DNA of 64,000 bases from Serinus canaria (GCF_022539315.1 NC_066314.1:46437180-46501179); one strand, 5' to 3'; shown: positions 1 through 11,975, numbered from the stretch's first letter. The notes: generated by a model from the sequence alone, not told the origin. Numbers and translations: made by a program.

Positions 1-427
1 GGTCTGAGGAGAACCACAAGAGGAGCAGCTGAGGTCACTTGGCCTGATCAGCCTGTAGGGGAGACTGAGGAGGGACCTCACTGCAGTCTGCAGCTTCCTC
101 ATGAGGGGAAGAGGAGAGGCAGGCACTGATTTCTTCTCTCCTGTGACCAGTGACAGGACTCAAGGAAATGGCATGAAGCTGAGTCACAGGAGGTTTAGGC
201 TGGATATCAGGAAAAATGTTTTTCACCCAGAGGGTGTTTGGGCACTGGAACAGCTCCCCAGGGCAGTGGCCACAGCACCAGCCTGACAGAGCTCAAGAAG
301 CTTTTGGACAACACTCTCAGGCACAGGGTGTGACTCTTGGTGCATCCTGCATATGGCCAGCAGTTGGGCTTGATGGTGCTGTTGTATCCCATCCAACTCA
401 GCTTATTTTATGATGCTATTTTATGAT
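1..427 (+). mobile_element. CR1 LINE, 3' end (+ strand)
   Basis: The sequence reads like the last part of avian CR1 ORF2 followed by its 3' UTR. Residues such as RFRLDIRK, then a tail of the form W(N)xLPR, appear in the + frame around 190-285. The copy ends with the degenerate 8-base 3' repeat of CR1 (TTTTATGA units, about 412-427). Frame breaks show it is dead. The left end lies outside the window. Confidence 0.85.
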
Positions 428-870
428 TTTTTTCCAAAGTTCAGTCAGAAATTCAAGAACTCCCTTTTCTCCTGTTCTGGTATGGATAAGTGCTTTCAGG
501 CAGGTCCTTCCTATGAGCCCATGTGATTTGGTGCACTACAGAATCATAGCATGATTTGTGTTGGAAGGGTCCTTCCAAGATTATCTAGACCAACATTGTT
601 GTCATGGGCTTTCACTAGAACATCTTCACTAGAACAGGTTGCTCAAAGACTTATCCTGCATGGCTTGGAACTCTTCCATTGAAGGCATCAACAACTTCTC
701 TGGTCCCACCACCTTCATAATGAAAAAATTCTTCCTTGGAACTTACCTAAATCTAACTCCTTCCATTTCTAAAACCTTGCCCCTTGCCTGTCACAACAGG
801 CCGTGGTGAAAAGTCTTTCTCTGTCTTTCTTATAAATGCTCTTTATGTGTCAAAAGGCCACACTGAGGTC

Positions 871-1247
871 TGTGGGATTCACATTCTCTGCCTGAGAGAA
901 GCAGAGAAAAGAATGATCAAAACCATTCTTATCTCATTTGCTGCTCCTGTGTTGTGCCAAAGTAGAATGCAGTATGGAGATTGTTTACCCAGAGTGATGG
1001 GGTTTTGTTTCCTTGGCCTGTCAGGGCCAAGTGTGTGTGCAGACTCTCAGCCAGCAGACAACCACGAGATTCTGGGCAGTTGAGTGCAGCTGGGTGCTTG
1101 TGCAGATTCTGTTTAGATGTAATGTAACATAGTGTAATGTAACATAGTATACTATAGCATAATAAAGTAATTAATTAGCCTTATGATATCAGTGGAGTCA
1201 GATGCACCAATTCTCCCCATTGTCAAGGTTGCCCTGTTTTCCAATAA
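871..1247 (+). mobile_element. Solo LTR of an endogenous retrovirus nested in CR1
   Basis: CR1 sequence breaks off at about 870 and resumes at about 1248, so this block of roughly 377 bp is an insertion. It starts with TG (TGTGGGATTC) and has an AATAAA signal at 1161-1166. It is flanked by the same short word, AGGTC, at 866-870 and 1248-1252, which would be a target-site duplication. It resembles songbird ERV LTRs as I remember them. No viral coding sequence is present. The exact 3' terminus is uncertain because the usual CA end is not clear. Confidence 0.65.
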
Positions 1248-1465
1248 AGGTCTGCCCAGAGCCTTGTCTTCTCCAGGCTTAGCAACCACTGCTCTCCCAG
1301 CCTTGCTTCATGTTCTAGCTCCCTGATCATTAGCATGGCCCTCCTGTGATCCTCCTCCAAGTCTTTCCTGTACTGGGGACCCCAGAGGTAGGTGCAGTGC
1401 TCCAGGTGAGGTCTCATTAGAGTGGAGTGAATGAAGAGAACCCCCTCCCTCAACCTGCTAGCTGT

Positions 1466-1467
<2 letters not shown>

Positions 1468-1495
<28 letters not shown>
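1468..1495. repeat. T28 homopolymer
   Basis: An uninterrupted run of 28 T replaces a short T-rich stretch of the CR1 consensus. It probably expanded by slippage and its length is likely unreliable in an assembly. Confidence 0.9.
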
Positions 1496-1498
<3 letters not shown>

Positions 1499-3360
1499 CA
1501 GCCCAGGGTGCCACTGGCTTTCTGAGCAGCAAATGCCCATTGCCACCACCTCATGTCCAGATTTCCATCCACCCATGTCTCTGAGCCTTTCTATGCAGGA
1601 TGCTTGTAATAGTTCATCCTGCAGCCTGTGCTGATGTTTGGAATGGCCCTGGCCTGGGTGCAGGGCCATGCTTTTGACAGTGTTGAGCTTCATGAGGTTC
1701 ACGTGGGTCCCCTCCTCGAGCCTGCCAAGGTCCCTGTGCACGGTGTCCCTTCCCTCCAGTGGATCAGTGGCCCCACTGAGCATGGTGGCACCCACAAACT
1801 TGCTGAGGGTGCACTCCATCCCACTCTGTTATTGATGAAAATATTACACAGTATCTGAAATGCAGCTATATCTGCTAATTCCCTGAAGATCCTGGGATGA
1901 ATCCCCTTAGGTGCCATGGGTTTCTTCCTATTCACCTCCCACAGATGGTCTTGAACCTGATATTTTCTTACAGCAGGGGAGGAACTTTGTTCCCCTGGTC
2001 TATGCCTTGAGATTGACAGGCTTAGGAGACAGGAAAGAGAGCCTGCCAGTGAAAACTGAGGAAAAAAAATATTTGTGGGGTACCTCAGTATTCTCTATGC
2101 CAGCAGTCACTAAATCTCCTGTCTTTTTTATTGGGGGGCCCGTTTTATCTGGTCCTCCTTCTCTGGCCAGTGTACCTACAGAAGACCTCATTATTCTTTA
2201 TGTCCCTTGCCACATTTAGTTACAGATGTACTTTAACTTTTCTGATTTCATCCCTACACATCTGGACAGCACTCTACATTCTTCCCAGGATATGTGTCCC
2301 TGCTTTCACTGCCTGTGCATTTACTTCTTGCACTTCACTTTGATCAGAAGGTCTTTACTCTGCCATTTTGGTCTTCTACCTTCCTAGCCTGCTTTCTTAC
2401 ATGTGGGAATCAAGTGTACCTGCTCCATAGGACAAATGTCCTTAACAAATAACTTCCAGGCTTGATTAACCTTCTCCATGATCCCTGAGGGCAGTTTCCA
2501 AGGGGTTTCCATATACTATTTTCTTATGCAACTGAATGTTTACTAAATTAATTATCTTGTCTCTGTGCTTTGCCTGGCCCATATCCCTCAAGTTTGTGAT
2601 AGGTCTGGGCTCAGGCAGCAGCCAAGGTTACAGCCATTCTTGACCTCTTCAATTAGTTCATGTTTGTTGGCAAGAACAGGTCAAGTAATGCTTCTCCTCT
2701 GGTTGGGCTTTCTTTCACCTGATAAAAATTTATCTTCAACGTGCTCTGGGAGTCTCCTGGATGCCTCATGGCTTTCTTTGCCACATTTCCAGCAGATGTC
2801 AGGTTGGCTGATGTGCCCCAACAGGAGCCTGTGGATATGATGGCACCTATAGTCGAAGAAAGAAGCCTCATCAGCATCCTTCTTCCTTTGTTTGGGTGGC
2901 CTGTGGTAAATACTGACAGTGAGGTTTCCTTTTTTGACTTGGCCTCTAGTTTTATACCAAAGGTCTCAGCTGTTAGTCACTGTTTTTCTAACACAGTTCT
3001 TTGCAATCAATCCACCTTTTGTTTTCAGGTAGAAAACAACCTGCTCCCACCCTTCTTTCCTGACCTTCTGAACATTTAATAGCCATCCATTTCAGCCCTT
3101 CAGTCCTGCAATTAATCTCACTGAGTGAACTGTGGCTGTGACTGACTGTCAGTGTTTGCGCAGGAGAAAACATGGAGACATCCATGTCCCAGATGCAGCT
3201 GGAGGCAGGAGTGCAGCCTGTTTGTGCATACCTCAAACAGGGTGATCAGGTCATGCACGAAGCCTGGAGCTGCCAAACCCAACATTACCGTGCTTTTCAC
3301 CTGGGGCTGCCTAAGTCTGCACAGTAACTTCAGCATTATCTCAAGCCCTCCCTGATGTTT

Positions 3361-4869
3361 GTGCTACTGAGCAGTGATACTTCATTTATGTTGTGCAGAT
3401 AAATTCATTCTGACCTTTGGGTGCTTCTGGTGCAAATAACTAAAAATCACAGAGTTACTCATGGCAACTCAAACCTGCCTTTGATGTAATTGCAGACTTT
3501 GTGTGATTTAAAAGACATCTTTTGTCAATGCATGATTTTTATTTAAAAACTGATTTTTCATAATATCCTAAACCATAATCCATTGTTACATGAGTATGAA
3601 AACTTCATGTCTCAATAGGGAAGAACTTATCATTACATTCTGTTCAGTTTACAGCAAAGGACTCCTGCCCATGACAAAAGATTTTTGTGTTCATAGAGAT
3701 TTAAAGACCCCAGATAGAACACCAATTTCTTAAAATAAAAAATCCATGGGCAGAGTTTTGGTAGGCATTAGGCAGGAAATTTAGGCATTACACAGAGACA
3801 ACTTGTTTTTTGGTTTGTTTTTTTTTTTTTTTTCAATTACTTTCTTACAAAAATAGTCAGATTTTTTCAACAGTTTTATTTTGGTTTAAAGCAAGAGAAA
3901 AATAGTTCCTTGATCATTCCACACCACAAAGGTTTTAATAACTTCTGAGCTTACTTAAAGGATAGCTTCAAGAATCAGTTCAGATCAATCAATCAGTTGA
4001 ATTACTATGATTCTTTTTCCAATTTAATGCACATGAGGAGTGGGGCAGGGATTGTGGCAGTGATTGGGCACAGCCACACCATCCTGGGTCACTGCTGGGA
4101 TGGGATTGGTGTGAGGCTGAGCTGGGAGAGTGGAGCCAGTGGAGTCAGAGATGCACAGGCACAACGTGGAAGGTAAAACCTGAGACTGAATGCAGGCCCA
4201 AAGTCAAGGTGTTAAAACCAGCAGGTTTAGTGCAGAGTTTCAAGTTTGAGAAAACTTGAAAAACAAATTACCTTCAAGTCTGGCTAGGTAAAAGGGAGAA
4301 AAAAGGTCCAACCAACAAGAAGTAAGTATTCCTTATGGGAACAGAGTCCTCTTGGATGCAGAATCTGCAATGGAATCTGCCTGTACACTGTTACTGTCAT
4401 GAATAAAGCATTTTTGCTCTGCACTTGTGGCGCAGGTTTGGATTTTCCATCATGTGGAACTGGCAATGAGGACCAACGTCCCTTCCAAATGTCATTCTGT
4501 GTCCAGGGAATCAGTAGTTCCATAAATCTGAAAGCACAGAAAAAGTTAGGAGAGGAACAGGCTGGTCAAATATCTCCGTGGGCTGTTTCTGTGGGAAAGG
4601 AAGTATTTTATAGGAACAAAAGGGTGTTAAAATCCCTGTCTGAAATGTGCAAATGTTTCTCTTTGTGTTCCCATCTCCTTGATATCATGTGGGTACATCC
4701 ACCCTGAGCAATGAGTTCAGCTTACTCATCCACAGCTCTTCATGGAAATTTTTCTAAAAAGACATCAAACTAACTGTGGGGGCTCTTATGGTTTTGTTCC
4801 TTACAGATGCAGTTTGAAAAGCAGCTCCCAAAGAAAAACTGATTTATACTGCCTGGGTCAATTTTGAAT
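3361..4869. other. Intergenic, nothing identified
   Basis: AT-rich sequence with short T runs (for example 3817-3833). I see no coding frame with family resemblance, no RNA gene and no clear repeat boundary. Confidence 0.5.
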
Positions 4870-5037
4870 TGTTTTTTTTTTTGTTTGGTTTTGGGCTTTT
4901 TTTGGGGGGGTGGGGGGGGAGATTTGTTTTTTTGTTGGGTTTTTTTTGGGGGGAGTTGTTTTTTGTTGTTTATGGGTATTTGTATGTTGAGGGTTTTTTT
5001 GTTAGTGGTGGTTTTTGGTTTTTTGCTTTTGTTTTTA
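4870..5037. repeat. G/T-only low-complexity tract
   Basis: About 170 bases are almost wholly T and G on the + strand, with runs of 7 to 9 G and 9 or more T. The short ORFs through it (rich in F, G, V, L and W) are composition artefacts. The G runs near 4904-4919 and 4948-4954 could form G-quadruplexes. The origin of the tract is not evident. Confidence 0.85.
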
Positions 5038-5489
5038 ACTGTGCCTTCTGGTGGTGATCCCCGTTGTTACTCACTATCTTTTGCAATGGCACATAGCTTT
5101 TTTGCCCATGTGAAATATTATATCCATCAGTGCCTGTTAGGGAGAAGACTGTAACAGGCAATCCGTGTCAGAGAGATGACCCATCTGCAAAAATCCATCA
5201 AGGGTTTAGATTCTCTTAATCTCATAAAAACAAACAAAAAAATCCTGGGACCATGAGATTTTTGAGATCATATGCAAGCAAAGAGATAACCTGTTTGGTA
5301 AAATATTTGTTTCTGTCAGTGATGGTTGCCATAGTTTTGAGAAAAAGCACTTTGTACCATCACTGAGAAGAGGAATTTCCTCCCCAACCCATGCCAAGGT
5401 ATTTTCACCTTAAGAAACTGTATGAAGCCGTTCTTGGATAGCTAAGGGATAACACAGAAGATCAAACAATGATAACTGATGTGTTGATT

Positions 5490-5870
5490 AGGCGAAGTGT
5501 GGCTTCACGGCCAAATCTGGGCCCAAGTGCGGCAGTGACAGAAGGGGATGGGATGGAGTGTGTTCCTGGGCGACAGTCTGCTGCCTCTGAGGGCTGGGAG
5601 GAGGCGTTGGAATGCTGAAGGAACAGGGCTTGGATGCCGCCGCTCTGCCTGCGCAGACTCCTCCGTGCCTCAAGGAGGAACACAAAGAACTCCGCACCTT
5701 CCCTTCCCTCCGGGCTGTGCCGGAGGTTCCCTCCCCTCCGGCCAACCCTCCCTCCCTGCCACGGCCGTGTGGGTGCTCGGGGCCCGGAGCTGCGGCTGCA
5801 GCCGCCACGGAGAGGAGATGGAGTGTGCCGGACCAGCGTGGGTAAATGTAGACGGTGAAGGCAGGTGATG
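5490..5870. promoter_or_regulatory. CpG-rich patch without an assigned gene
   Basis: The sequence becomes rich in C, G and CpG (for example 5630-5820) between AT-rich flanks, like a vertebrate CpG-island promoter. Several donor-like GTAAAT or GTGATG words follow near 5840-5870, but I find no homologous protein in either strand. It may be the promoter of an unannotated or noncoding transcript, or of a lost histone gene. That is inference only. Confidence 0.35.
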
Positions 5871-6969
5871 AGCAAGCAGATTGACAGTCAGGGTCCTGCT
5901 GCGATTCTTCCTGAGCCTGACCATCGCAGGTTCCCCTAAACGATTTCTGTGCTTGCGGCTGTTTCCCGTATGTATTGTACTCCACAGATTTCGGCAGCGA
6001 CAAATGGACAGACGGGCACGATCTGAGGAGGAGTCCAATACTTCCACACAAGATAGGACACTGCATTTATTTCAGCAGTTCTCACAGTTAGAAAAGGTCC
6101 GCATACAATCACTTTTCACTCAACATCCAGATAAAGCAGAGAGTGAGTACCAAGAAGAAAAGCAAGGTCAGGTTTGCTGTCAGCCCCGCGGCGGTCCCAC
6201 CCGGACAGAACGGGCTAACCAGGGTGCAGCGGCTGGGGCAAGGAGCTGCTCCGGGACACGAGCACAGCTGTGGGACTGTACAACTCCTCTGTTTCCGCAC
6301 AGGCCTAGGAAGCCCATTAGGTGTTAATTTGGGGTCAATAATATGACAGTTCAAGGGCTGCCTGCAGAGATTCAAGAAACAGAAAATAATTAGCCGCCTT
6401 AAAACCAATGTTTCTGAAAAGCAATAGCCACATGAGGCACATACAAATTCGTCAAAGGAACGTGTAGTAATTAACACGTCAGTGGCAAAGCCGGGCGCGG
6501 AGAGAAGCCGGGAGCGCAGGGGCCGAGCGGAACGAGTCGTGGCATTGGGCAGAGCGCTGTCAAAGAGCCCCTGATGGCGGTGGGCACCTCCGTGAGCAGC
6601 TCCTCTTGCCCCGGCTGAGCGGGGGTGGGTCCCACCGCCGAGTGAGCTTCGGACAAGGAGGGCAGCGCCGTGCTCGGCAAAAGGGAACACGGGAAAGCGG
6701 AAGGTTTTCAACTCTCGCTGCGCTGTCGCAAATTGTGCAAGATCGGCCGGAGAAACATGGAATTAAGCTGGTTAATTATGACCTCCTCTCTCCAGAGCCT
6801 TTTGTTGTGCTTCAGTACTCTGCTTTGTTCAGCTTACACATCCTTCACTTTTTAAACGTTCCATAATATGTTTACCATCAAACGATGTTCAAATATACAC
6901 ACAGGGTGTGTCTAACATACACGTAGCTCTATGATCCCGAAAAAGACAGCGCACCCCGAAAAACAAATT
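5871..6969. other. Unassigned region with CpG patches
   Basis: GC-rich pieces (6180-6300, 6490-6720) alternate with AT-rich ones. ORFs of up to 200 codons occur on both strands but overlap each other and show no family resemblance, so they are not called as genes. Confidence 0.4.
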
Positions 6970-7860
6970 AGATTTACGCTCCCCGGCGCCAGCACCATCG
7001 CGCACCTCCGCTCACACGGGTCGCTCCCCACCGCCGGCGCACACATTGCCCTCCGTACGGTGCTGCCATCGCTCTGCGCCTCCCGAAACACGCACCGCTC
7101 TCCTCCCTATGGCACGGGCATCGTCCGGCTCCTCCCTGACACACACATCGCTGCCCGCCGGTTTACACACATATCGCCTCGTTCCCGAAGGAAAGAACAT
7201 CTCTCTGCACTGTTTTACAAACGAATCACTGCGCCCGACGATGCACGCAGAGAACGACAGTCCTGTATCTCTGAGTGGCTCTGCACAGCCGTTCCCGCAC
7301 AATCCCCATCCGCTGCCAAAACCACATGGCTCCTAGCCCTCAATCCACGTTAGCCTTGCGGCCCGACACTCAGAACCCTCCGCACCCCCGGCACATACAT
7401 CGCCCTGCTGCCTACGACATACGGCACCGCCTGAACCCAGGAAACACACAGATCCTTCTGCACCAGCTGACAAATATTGCTCAGAGCTGCTAGCGCATCG
7501 TTTCTGTCCTCCCCGACGGAGGGCTCATTCTGATTCCCGACGAGCGGACACGGCACTCCGCTGCTTCCTTGTGCACCCATTGCTCTGCGCCACCCGACAC
7601 ACGCATCACTCTGCAGCGGCTGACACACACCTCAGTCAGCGCCCGGCAGGGCACGGATGTCTCCTCTCCCGGTGACACACGCATCGCTCTGCGTTCCAAG
7701 CAGCAAACACTCCGCTTTGCTCTTCCCCGGGACACACGAGTTCTTCGGAGCCGGCGGAGAGCGCGAACATCGCCTCACTCTGCGCCCGCGGTGTCCCCGC
7801 CCCGCTGTGCCGCGCGAATAACACTGCATTTTGATAGCCAGGACACAGGAATATCCATGT
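6970..7860. repeat. Degenerate tandem array, period about 26 bp, CpG-containing
   Basis: A core like ACACACGCATCGCTCTGCG recurs through this stretch. Taking the ATCGC word (or its one-base variants) as anchor, it falls at about 6997, 7020, 7045, 7068, 7094, 7120, 7147, 7173, 7199, 7225, then 7399, 7426, 7452, 7476, 7497, 7526, 7555, 7579, 7605, 7629, 7657, 7683, 7709, 7739 and 7769. Steps are mostly 24-30 bp, typically 26. The stretch 7240-7390 is too degraded to phase. The best copies are at 7598-7616 and 7674-7692. A 26-bp unit is not a multiple of three, and the frame changes from copy to copy, so it does not encode a repeat protein. Confidence 0.7.
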
Positions 7861-8284
7861 ACATGGACCTGGGGAGGCGGCATCTCCCTACAGCCCACGA
7901 GAACTCACAGTGCTCGGCAACCCCGTCTCCATAAACTGCCCCGCACCCGAACGGAGCATGCAGCTGGCAGGGGAAAACAGCAGCCGCCTCCGAGGACACC
8001 GAGGCTCTCGCCAATTACAACAGATCCAAGTAAGCTGCCTCTGTACTCGACCTCCTGGACCATCTTTTCAATAAAAGAGCTGATGCTATGGTGATCTGTA
8101 CCTTCCTGTCCCCCTCTGGTTTTTTTTTTTTTTTTTGGGAAAACAGAGATAACAGTATGAAAGCATTGTATATTGTAAGGAAAGTGGGACGTGCATTGTT
8201 TGAGTTAAAAGGATGTGCTTTACATCTGCTTCAACGGAGAAGGGAACGTTCATAATTCCCTGTGAGCCTGCTTTAGGCACATGC
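7861..8284. other. Spacer, nothing identified
   Basis: Mixed sequence between the 26-bp array and the H3 inverted repeat. It includes a T17 run at 8120-8136. No gene or regulatory motif is recognised. Confidence 0.4.
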
Positions 8285-8575
8285 ACAGTTTGAGGGTGGC
8301 GGGTTAGACAAACGAGTGCAGTCGGTGGTCCCAAAACGGCCGAAGCAAATTTGTTCCTGACTGCTAGTCGGAAAGGCTTCCCTCTTGAGCTACGCGAATA
8401 GATGACAGTGTAAATAGGGAGCGTTTAAAGCACAGGCGATTCCAGACGACCCTGCGCCCTTGTTTTTCTGTTAGTTTGGTTTTGAGCAAAAGCATCCGAG
8501 GTGAATGCCCTCCCTCCTTCCCTCCCATCAGTAAGAGTTGTCGCCCCGAACTGCACAGCCCGGCATAGACGGTAG
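8285..8575. repeat. Outer, diverged part of the left H3 inverted-repeat arm
   Basis: Reading 11507-11975 on the minus strand gives scattered but collinear matches to this block: GGGTGGCGGG, TCGGTGGTC, GCGCCCTTGT-like, TCCGAGGTGAATGCCC-like and GCCCCGAACTGCACA-like words. Identity is clearly far lower than in the neighbouring core, and both sides carry indels, including about 15 extra bases here near 8560-8575. Confidence 0.55.
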
Positions 8576-9242
8576 CCCCCAGCACAGGCTCCCCAGTGTG
8601 GCTCTTTGCCGGCTTTTGTGCCCCCCTCTCTCTCCCCTCGTTTCCCCCGCCCCATACATTCCGCCGCCGAGCGCAGACGGGGCTGCGGGCGGGCAGAGCC
8701 GGGGCCGGGCCGCTACCACGCTCGTCCGACCTGAGTGAGGACTGCGCGGAGCCTCCCCATGGGCGGGCCCGGCCGCCTCCCACCCCGGCGCTGATTGGTT
8801 GCCGCTCGCGGCTCGCGGCCCGAGCGCGCGCTGCCCCGGAACGCGCTCCTCGCACGGGACGCGGCGCTTCCAGCGGGCCGGGCCAGCGGCCGGGAGAGCT
8901 CGGCGGGGCCAGGCAAGGCGGCTGCCGCCTGCGCCTTCGGCTTTGTTGCCGCGGCCCTGAACCGAAGGCGGCGACTGAACGGGAAGAAACCGCGAGCCCT
9001 CGGGGAAGGAGGCGGCCGCCGGCGGCAGCTTTAGCCAGCGGTTCCGAGGCCAGGAACGAACGCGAGCGGAGCGGCTTTGGTAAAGTCAGGGCGAGCCCTG
9101 ACTGCCCCGCTCTCGGGCGGTGCCGCCGCCGCCGCCTCCGCTATGCCCCGCAAGCCGCTACTGGGAGGGGGCGATGGCGGAGGCGAGGCTAGGGCGCCCG
9201 GCCCGCCCCGGAGGCGGGGTCTTTTCCCCTGGCGACAAGCGC

Positions 9243-9303
9243 CCAATGGCAGCTGGCAGCTGTCGCACAGGCGACCAATGGGAGCGGGTAAGGGGACTAT
9301 AAA
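9243..9303 (+). promoter_or_regulatory. H3 promoter (left copy): two CCAAT boxes and TATA box
   Basis: CCAAT words lie at 9243-9247 and 9275-9279, and TATAAA at 9298-9303. The TATA box is 84 bases before the start codon, leaving a 5' leader of roughly 55-60 bases. This is the standard layout of replication-dependent histone promoters. Confidence 0.85.
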
Positions 9304-9383
9304 TTCCGGCGGCGTAGAGCTGTGCCTATTAGGCTTAGTAGTCTAAGTGGCAAGGGCTGTGAGCGTTGAGGTGTAGGTGCTGA

Positions 9384-9797
<414 letters not shown>

Positions 9798-9853
9798 GTT
9801 CCCTGCCGCAGCCCTTTGCGGCTGGGCAGTGACCCAACCCACGCAGACCCAAA

Positions 9854-9869
9854 GGCTCTTTTAAGAGCC
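9854..9869 (+). terminator. Histone mRNA 3' stem-loop (left H3)
   Basis: GGCTCTTTTAAGAGCC forms a 6-bp stem with a TTTA loop, preceded by CAAA and followed by ACTA. It is the SLBP-binding element that replaces a poly(A) tail. A purine-rich AAAAGAG at about 9886-9892 is a plausible U7 snRNA-binding downstream element. Confidence 0.95.
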
Positions 9870-9902
9870 ACTACATGCACAATTAAAAGAGCTGTTTGCG
9901 CT

Positions 9903-10182
9903 ACTTTAATCACCGTTTCATGAGGTGTGGGGCACGTGGAAAAATAATTGTTTGGTGGGTAATACAAAAGTGAAATACACTTGGCCACAGAAGGAGTTTT
10001 ATTATTCACAATTATTATACAAGCCTGGTAATGTAATTTAGGGTGTATGTAGTGCCTCCAAAGCAGCCATTGGTCTAGATTACAATTCTATTGGTAGAAA
10101 TGATCATCGATAAATTACCTGGATTTTAACACCTCTGCAGTCGTTTCACCCTAAGCTCAATAAGTGGTACATATTTTGCAAC
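9903..10182. other. Spacer of the H3 inverted repeat
   Basis: About 280 bp of AT-rich unique sequence separates the two arms. It holds no recognised gene. It lies between the two convergent H3 3' ends and would be the loop of any hairpin formed by the arms. Confidence 0.75.
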
Positions 10183-10214
10183 AGCGCAACAGCTCCTTTA
10201 AGTGTGCATGTAGT

Positions 10215-10230
10215 GGCTCTTAAAAGAGCC
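10215..10230 (-). terminator. Histone mRNA 3' stem-loop (right H3)
   Basis: On the minus strand this is the same 16-base element as in the left copy, GGCTCTTTTAAGAGCC, 57 bases after the H3 stop. A purine-rich downstream element variant (TAAAGGAG) lies at 10193-10200. Confidence 0.95.
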
Positions 10231-10286
10231 TTTGGGTCTGCGTGGGTTGGGTCACTGCCCAGCCGCAAAGGGCTGCGGCAGGGAAC

Positions 10287-10700
<414 letters not shown>

Positions 10701-10777
10701 TCAGCACCTACACCTCAACACTCACAGCCCTTGCCACTTAGACTAAGCCTAATAGGCACAGCTCTACGCCGCCGGAA

Positions 10778-10838
10778 TTTATAGTCCCCTTACCCGCTCC
10801 CATTGGTCGCCTGTGCGACAGCTGCCAGCTGCCATTGG
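10778..10838 (-). promoter_or_regulatory. H3 promoter (right copy): TATA and two CCAAT boxes
   Basis: On the minus strand TATAAA lies at 10783-10778, with CCAAT boxes at 10806-10802 and 10838-10834. The spacing equals that of the left copy. Confidence 0.85.
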
Positions 10839-11506
10839 GCGCTTGTCGCCAGGGGAAAAGACCCCGCCTCCGGGGCGGGCCGGGCGCCCTAGCCTCGCCT
10901 CCGCCATCGCCCCCTCCCAGTAGCGGCTTGCGGGGCATAGCGGAGGCGGCGGTGGCGGCACCGCCCGAGAGCGGGGCAGTGAGGGCTCGCCCTGACTTTA
11001 CCAAAGCCGCTCCGCTCGCGTTCGTTCCTGGCCTCGGAACCGCTGGCTAAAGCTGCCGCCGGCGGCCGCCTCCTTCCCCGAGGGCTCGCGGTTTCTTCCC
11101 GTTCAGTCGCCGCCTTCGGTTCAGGGCCGCGGCAACAAAGCCGAAGGCGCAGGCGGCAGCCGCCTTGCCTGGCCCCGCCGAGCTCTCCCGGCCGCTGGCC
11201 CGGCCCGCTGGAAGCGCCGCGTCCCGTGCGAGGAGCGCGTTCCGGGGCAGCGCGCGCTCGGGCCGCGAGCCGCGAGCGGCAACCAATCAGCGCCGGGGTG
11301 GGAGGCGGCCGGGCCCGCCCACGGGGAGGCTCCGCGCAGTCCTCACTCAGGTCGGACCGAGCGCGGCAGAGGCGCGGCCCCGGCTCTGCCCGCCCGCAGC
11401 CCCGTCTGCGCTCGGCGGCGGAATGTATGGGGCGGGGGAAACGAGGGGAGAGAGAGGGGGGCACGAAAGCCGGCAAAGAGCCACACTGGGGAGCCTGTGC
11501 TGGGGG

Positions 11507-11975
11507 ACTGTGCAATTCGGGGCAAGAAAGCTTTCGGCTTTCCTTTCCCCGGTGACCCGCGACAATGCACATTGCAGGGCCCGGGAGTGGGAATCCACCT
11601 CGGAGTCTGTTTCCTCGATCAAAAGAACACGGCACAAGAGCACCGGGCTGTCTGAAAGCACTTCTGCTGTCAATGCACCCGGTTCAGTGCTACGTTAACG
11701 TAGGTCACCAATTACCATGTACCAGCCGTTCGGAACGTGCTTCCTCTTTTGAGAGACCACCGACCGGATTTTTTTTCTAACCCCCCCCCTCACCTACCGT
11801 GTACATACACCACAAAGGACTCTGAAGGGTTGTAAAGGGAGTTATGAAAGTCCTTGGGCTTGTTGAATCAGATGCAGGACATAGCCTAAGTTTACCGCAA
11901 ACCCTGTAAATCCTGCCTTCCTTTAAGATACTTTTACACCGTAAATGCACGTTTCTCCACAGCCCGCCACCCGAA
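11507..11975. repeat. Outer, diverged part of the right H3 inverted-repeat arm
   Basis: Minus-strand reading shows collinear, partial matches to 8285-8575, including TCGGTGGTC, TCCGAGGTGGATTCCC and GGGTGGCGGGCTGTGG. Identity drops sharply outside 11506. The block is longer than its partner, so indels have accumulated. Confidence 0.5.

Larger units (their letters stand above)
541..3360 (-). mobile_element. CR1 LINE, long degraded copy (- strand), split by an LTR
   Basis: The 3' end of this element faces left at 541 (GAATCATAG, the reverse complement of the CR1 terminal repeat). The minus-strand translation between 1223 and 1819 carries recognisable CR1 ORF2 C-terminal blocks (LSKFVGATMLSGA, RPHLEHC, WGPQYRKDL, LEKTRLWADL). 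Farther right, to about 3360, the DNA still follows more upstream CR1 sequence, but with many stops and indels. It is interrupted at 871-1247 by a solo LTR and carries a 28-base T run at 1468-1495. The right boundary is approximate. No intact ORF remains. Confidence 0.8.

Noticed and set aside
1223..1819. 198-codon minus-strand ORF
   Set aside because: It is degraded CR1 ORF2 with a poly-lysine stretch from the T28 run, not a host gene.
5881..6711. ORFs of 148 (+) and 200 (-) codons overlapping each other
   Set aside because: No recognisable motifs and no splice-consistent extension; they overlap on opposite strands in GC-rich DNA.
6931..7353. 140-codon ORF across the 26-bp array
   Set aside because: The 26-bp period shifts the frame in each unit, overlapping ORFs occur in other frames, and no domain is recognised.
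6970..7860. Regularly spaced repeats that might suggest a CRISPR array
   Set aside because: The units are degenerate head-to-tail copies with no unique spacers, and the surroundings are vertebrate.
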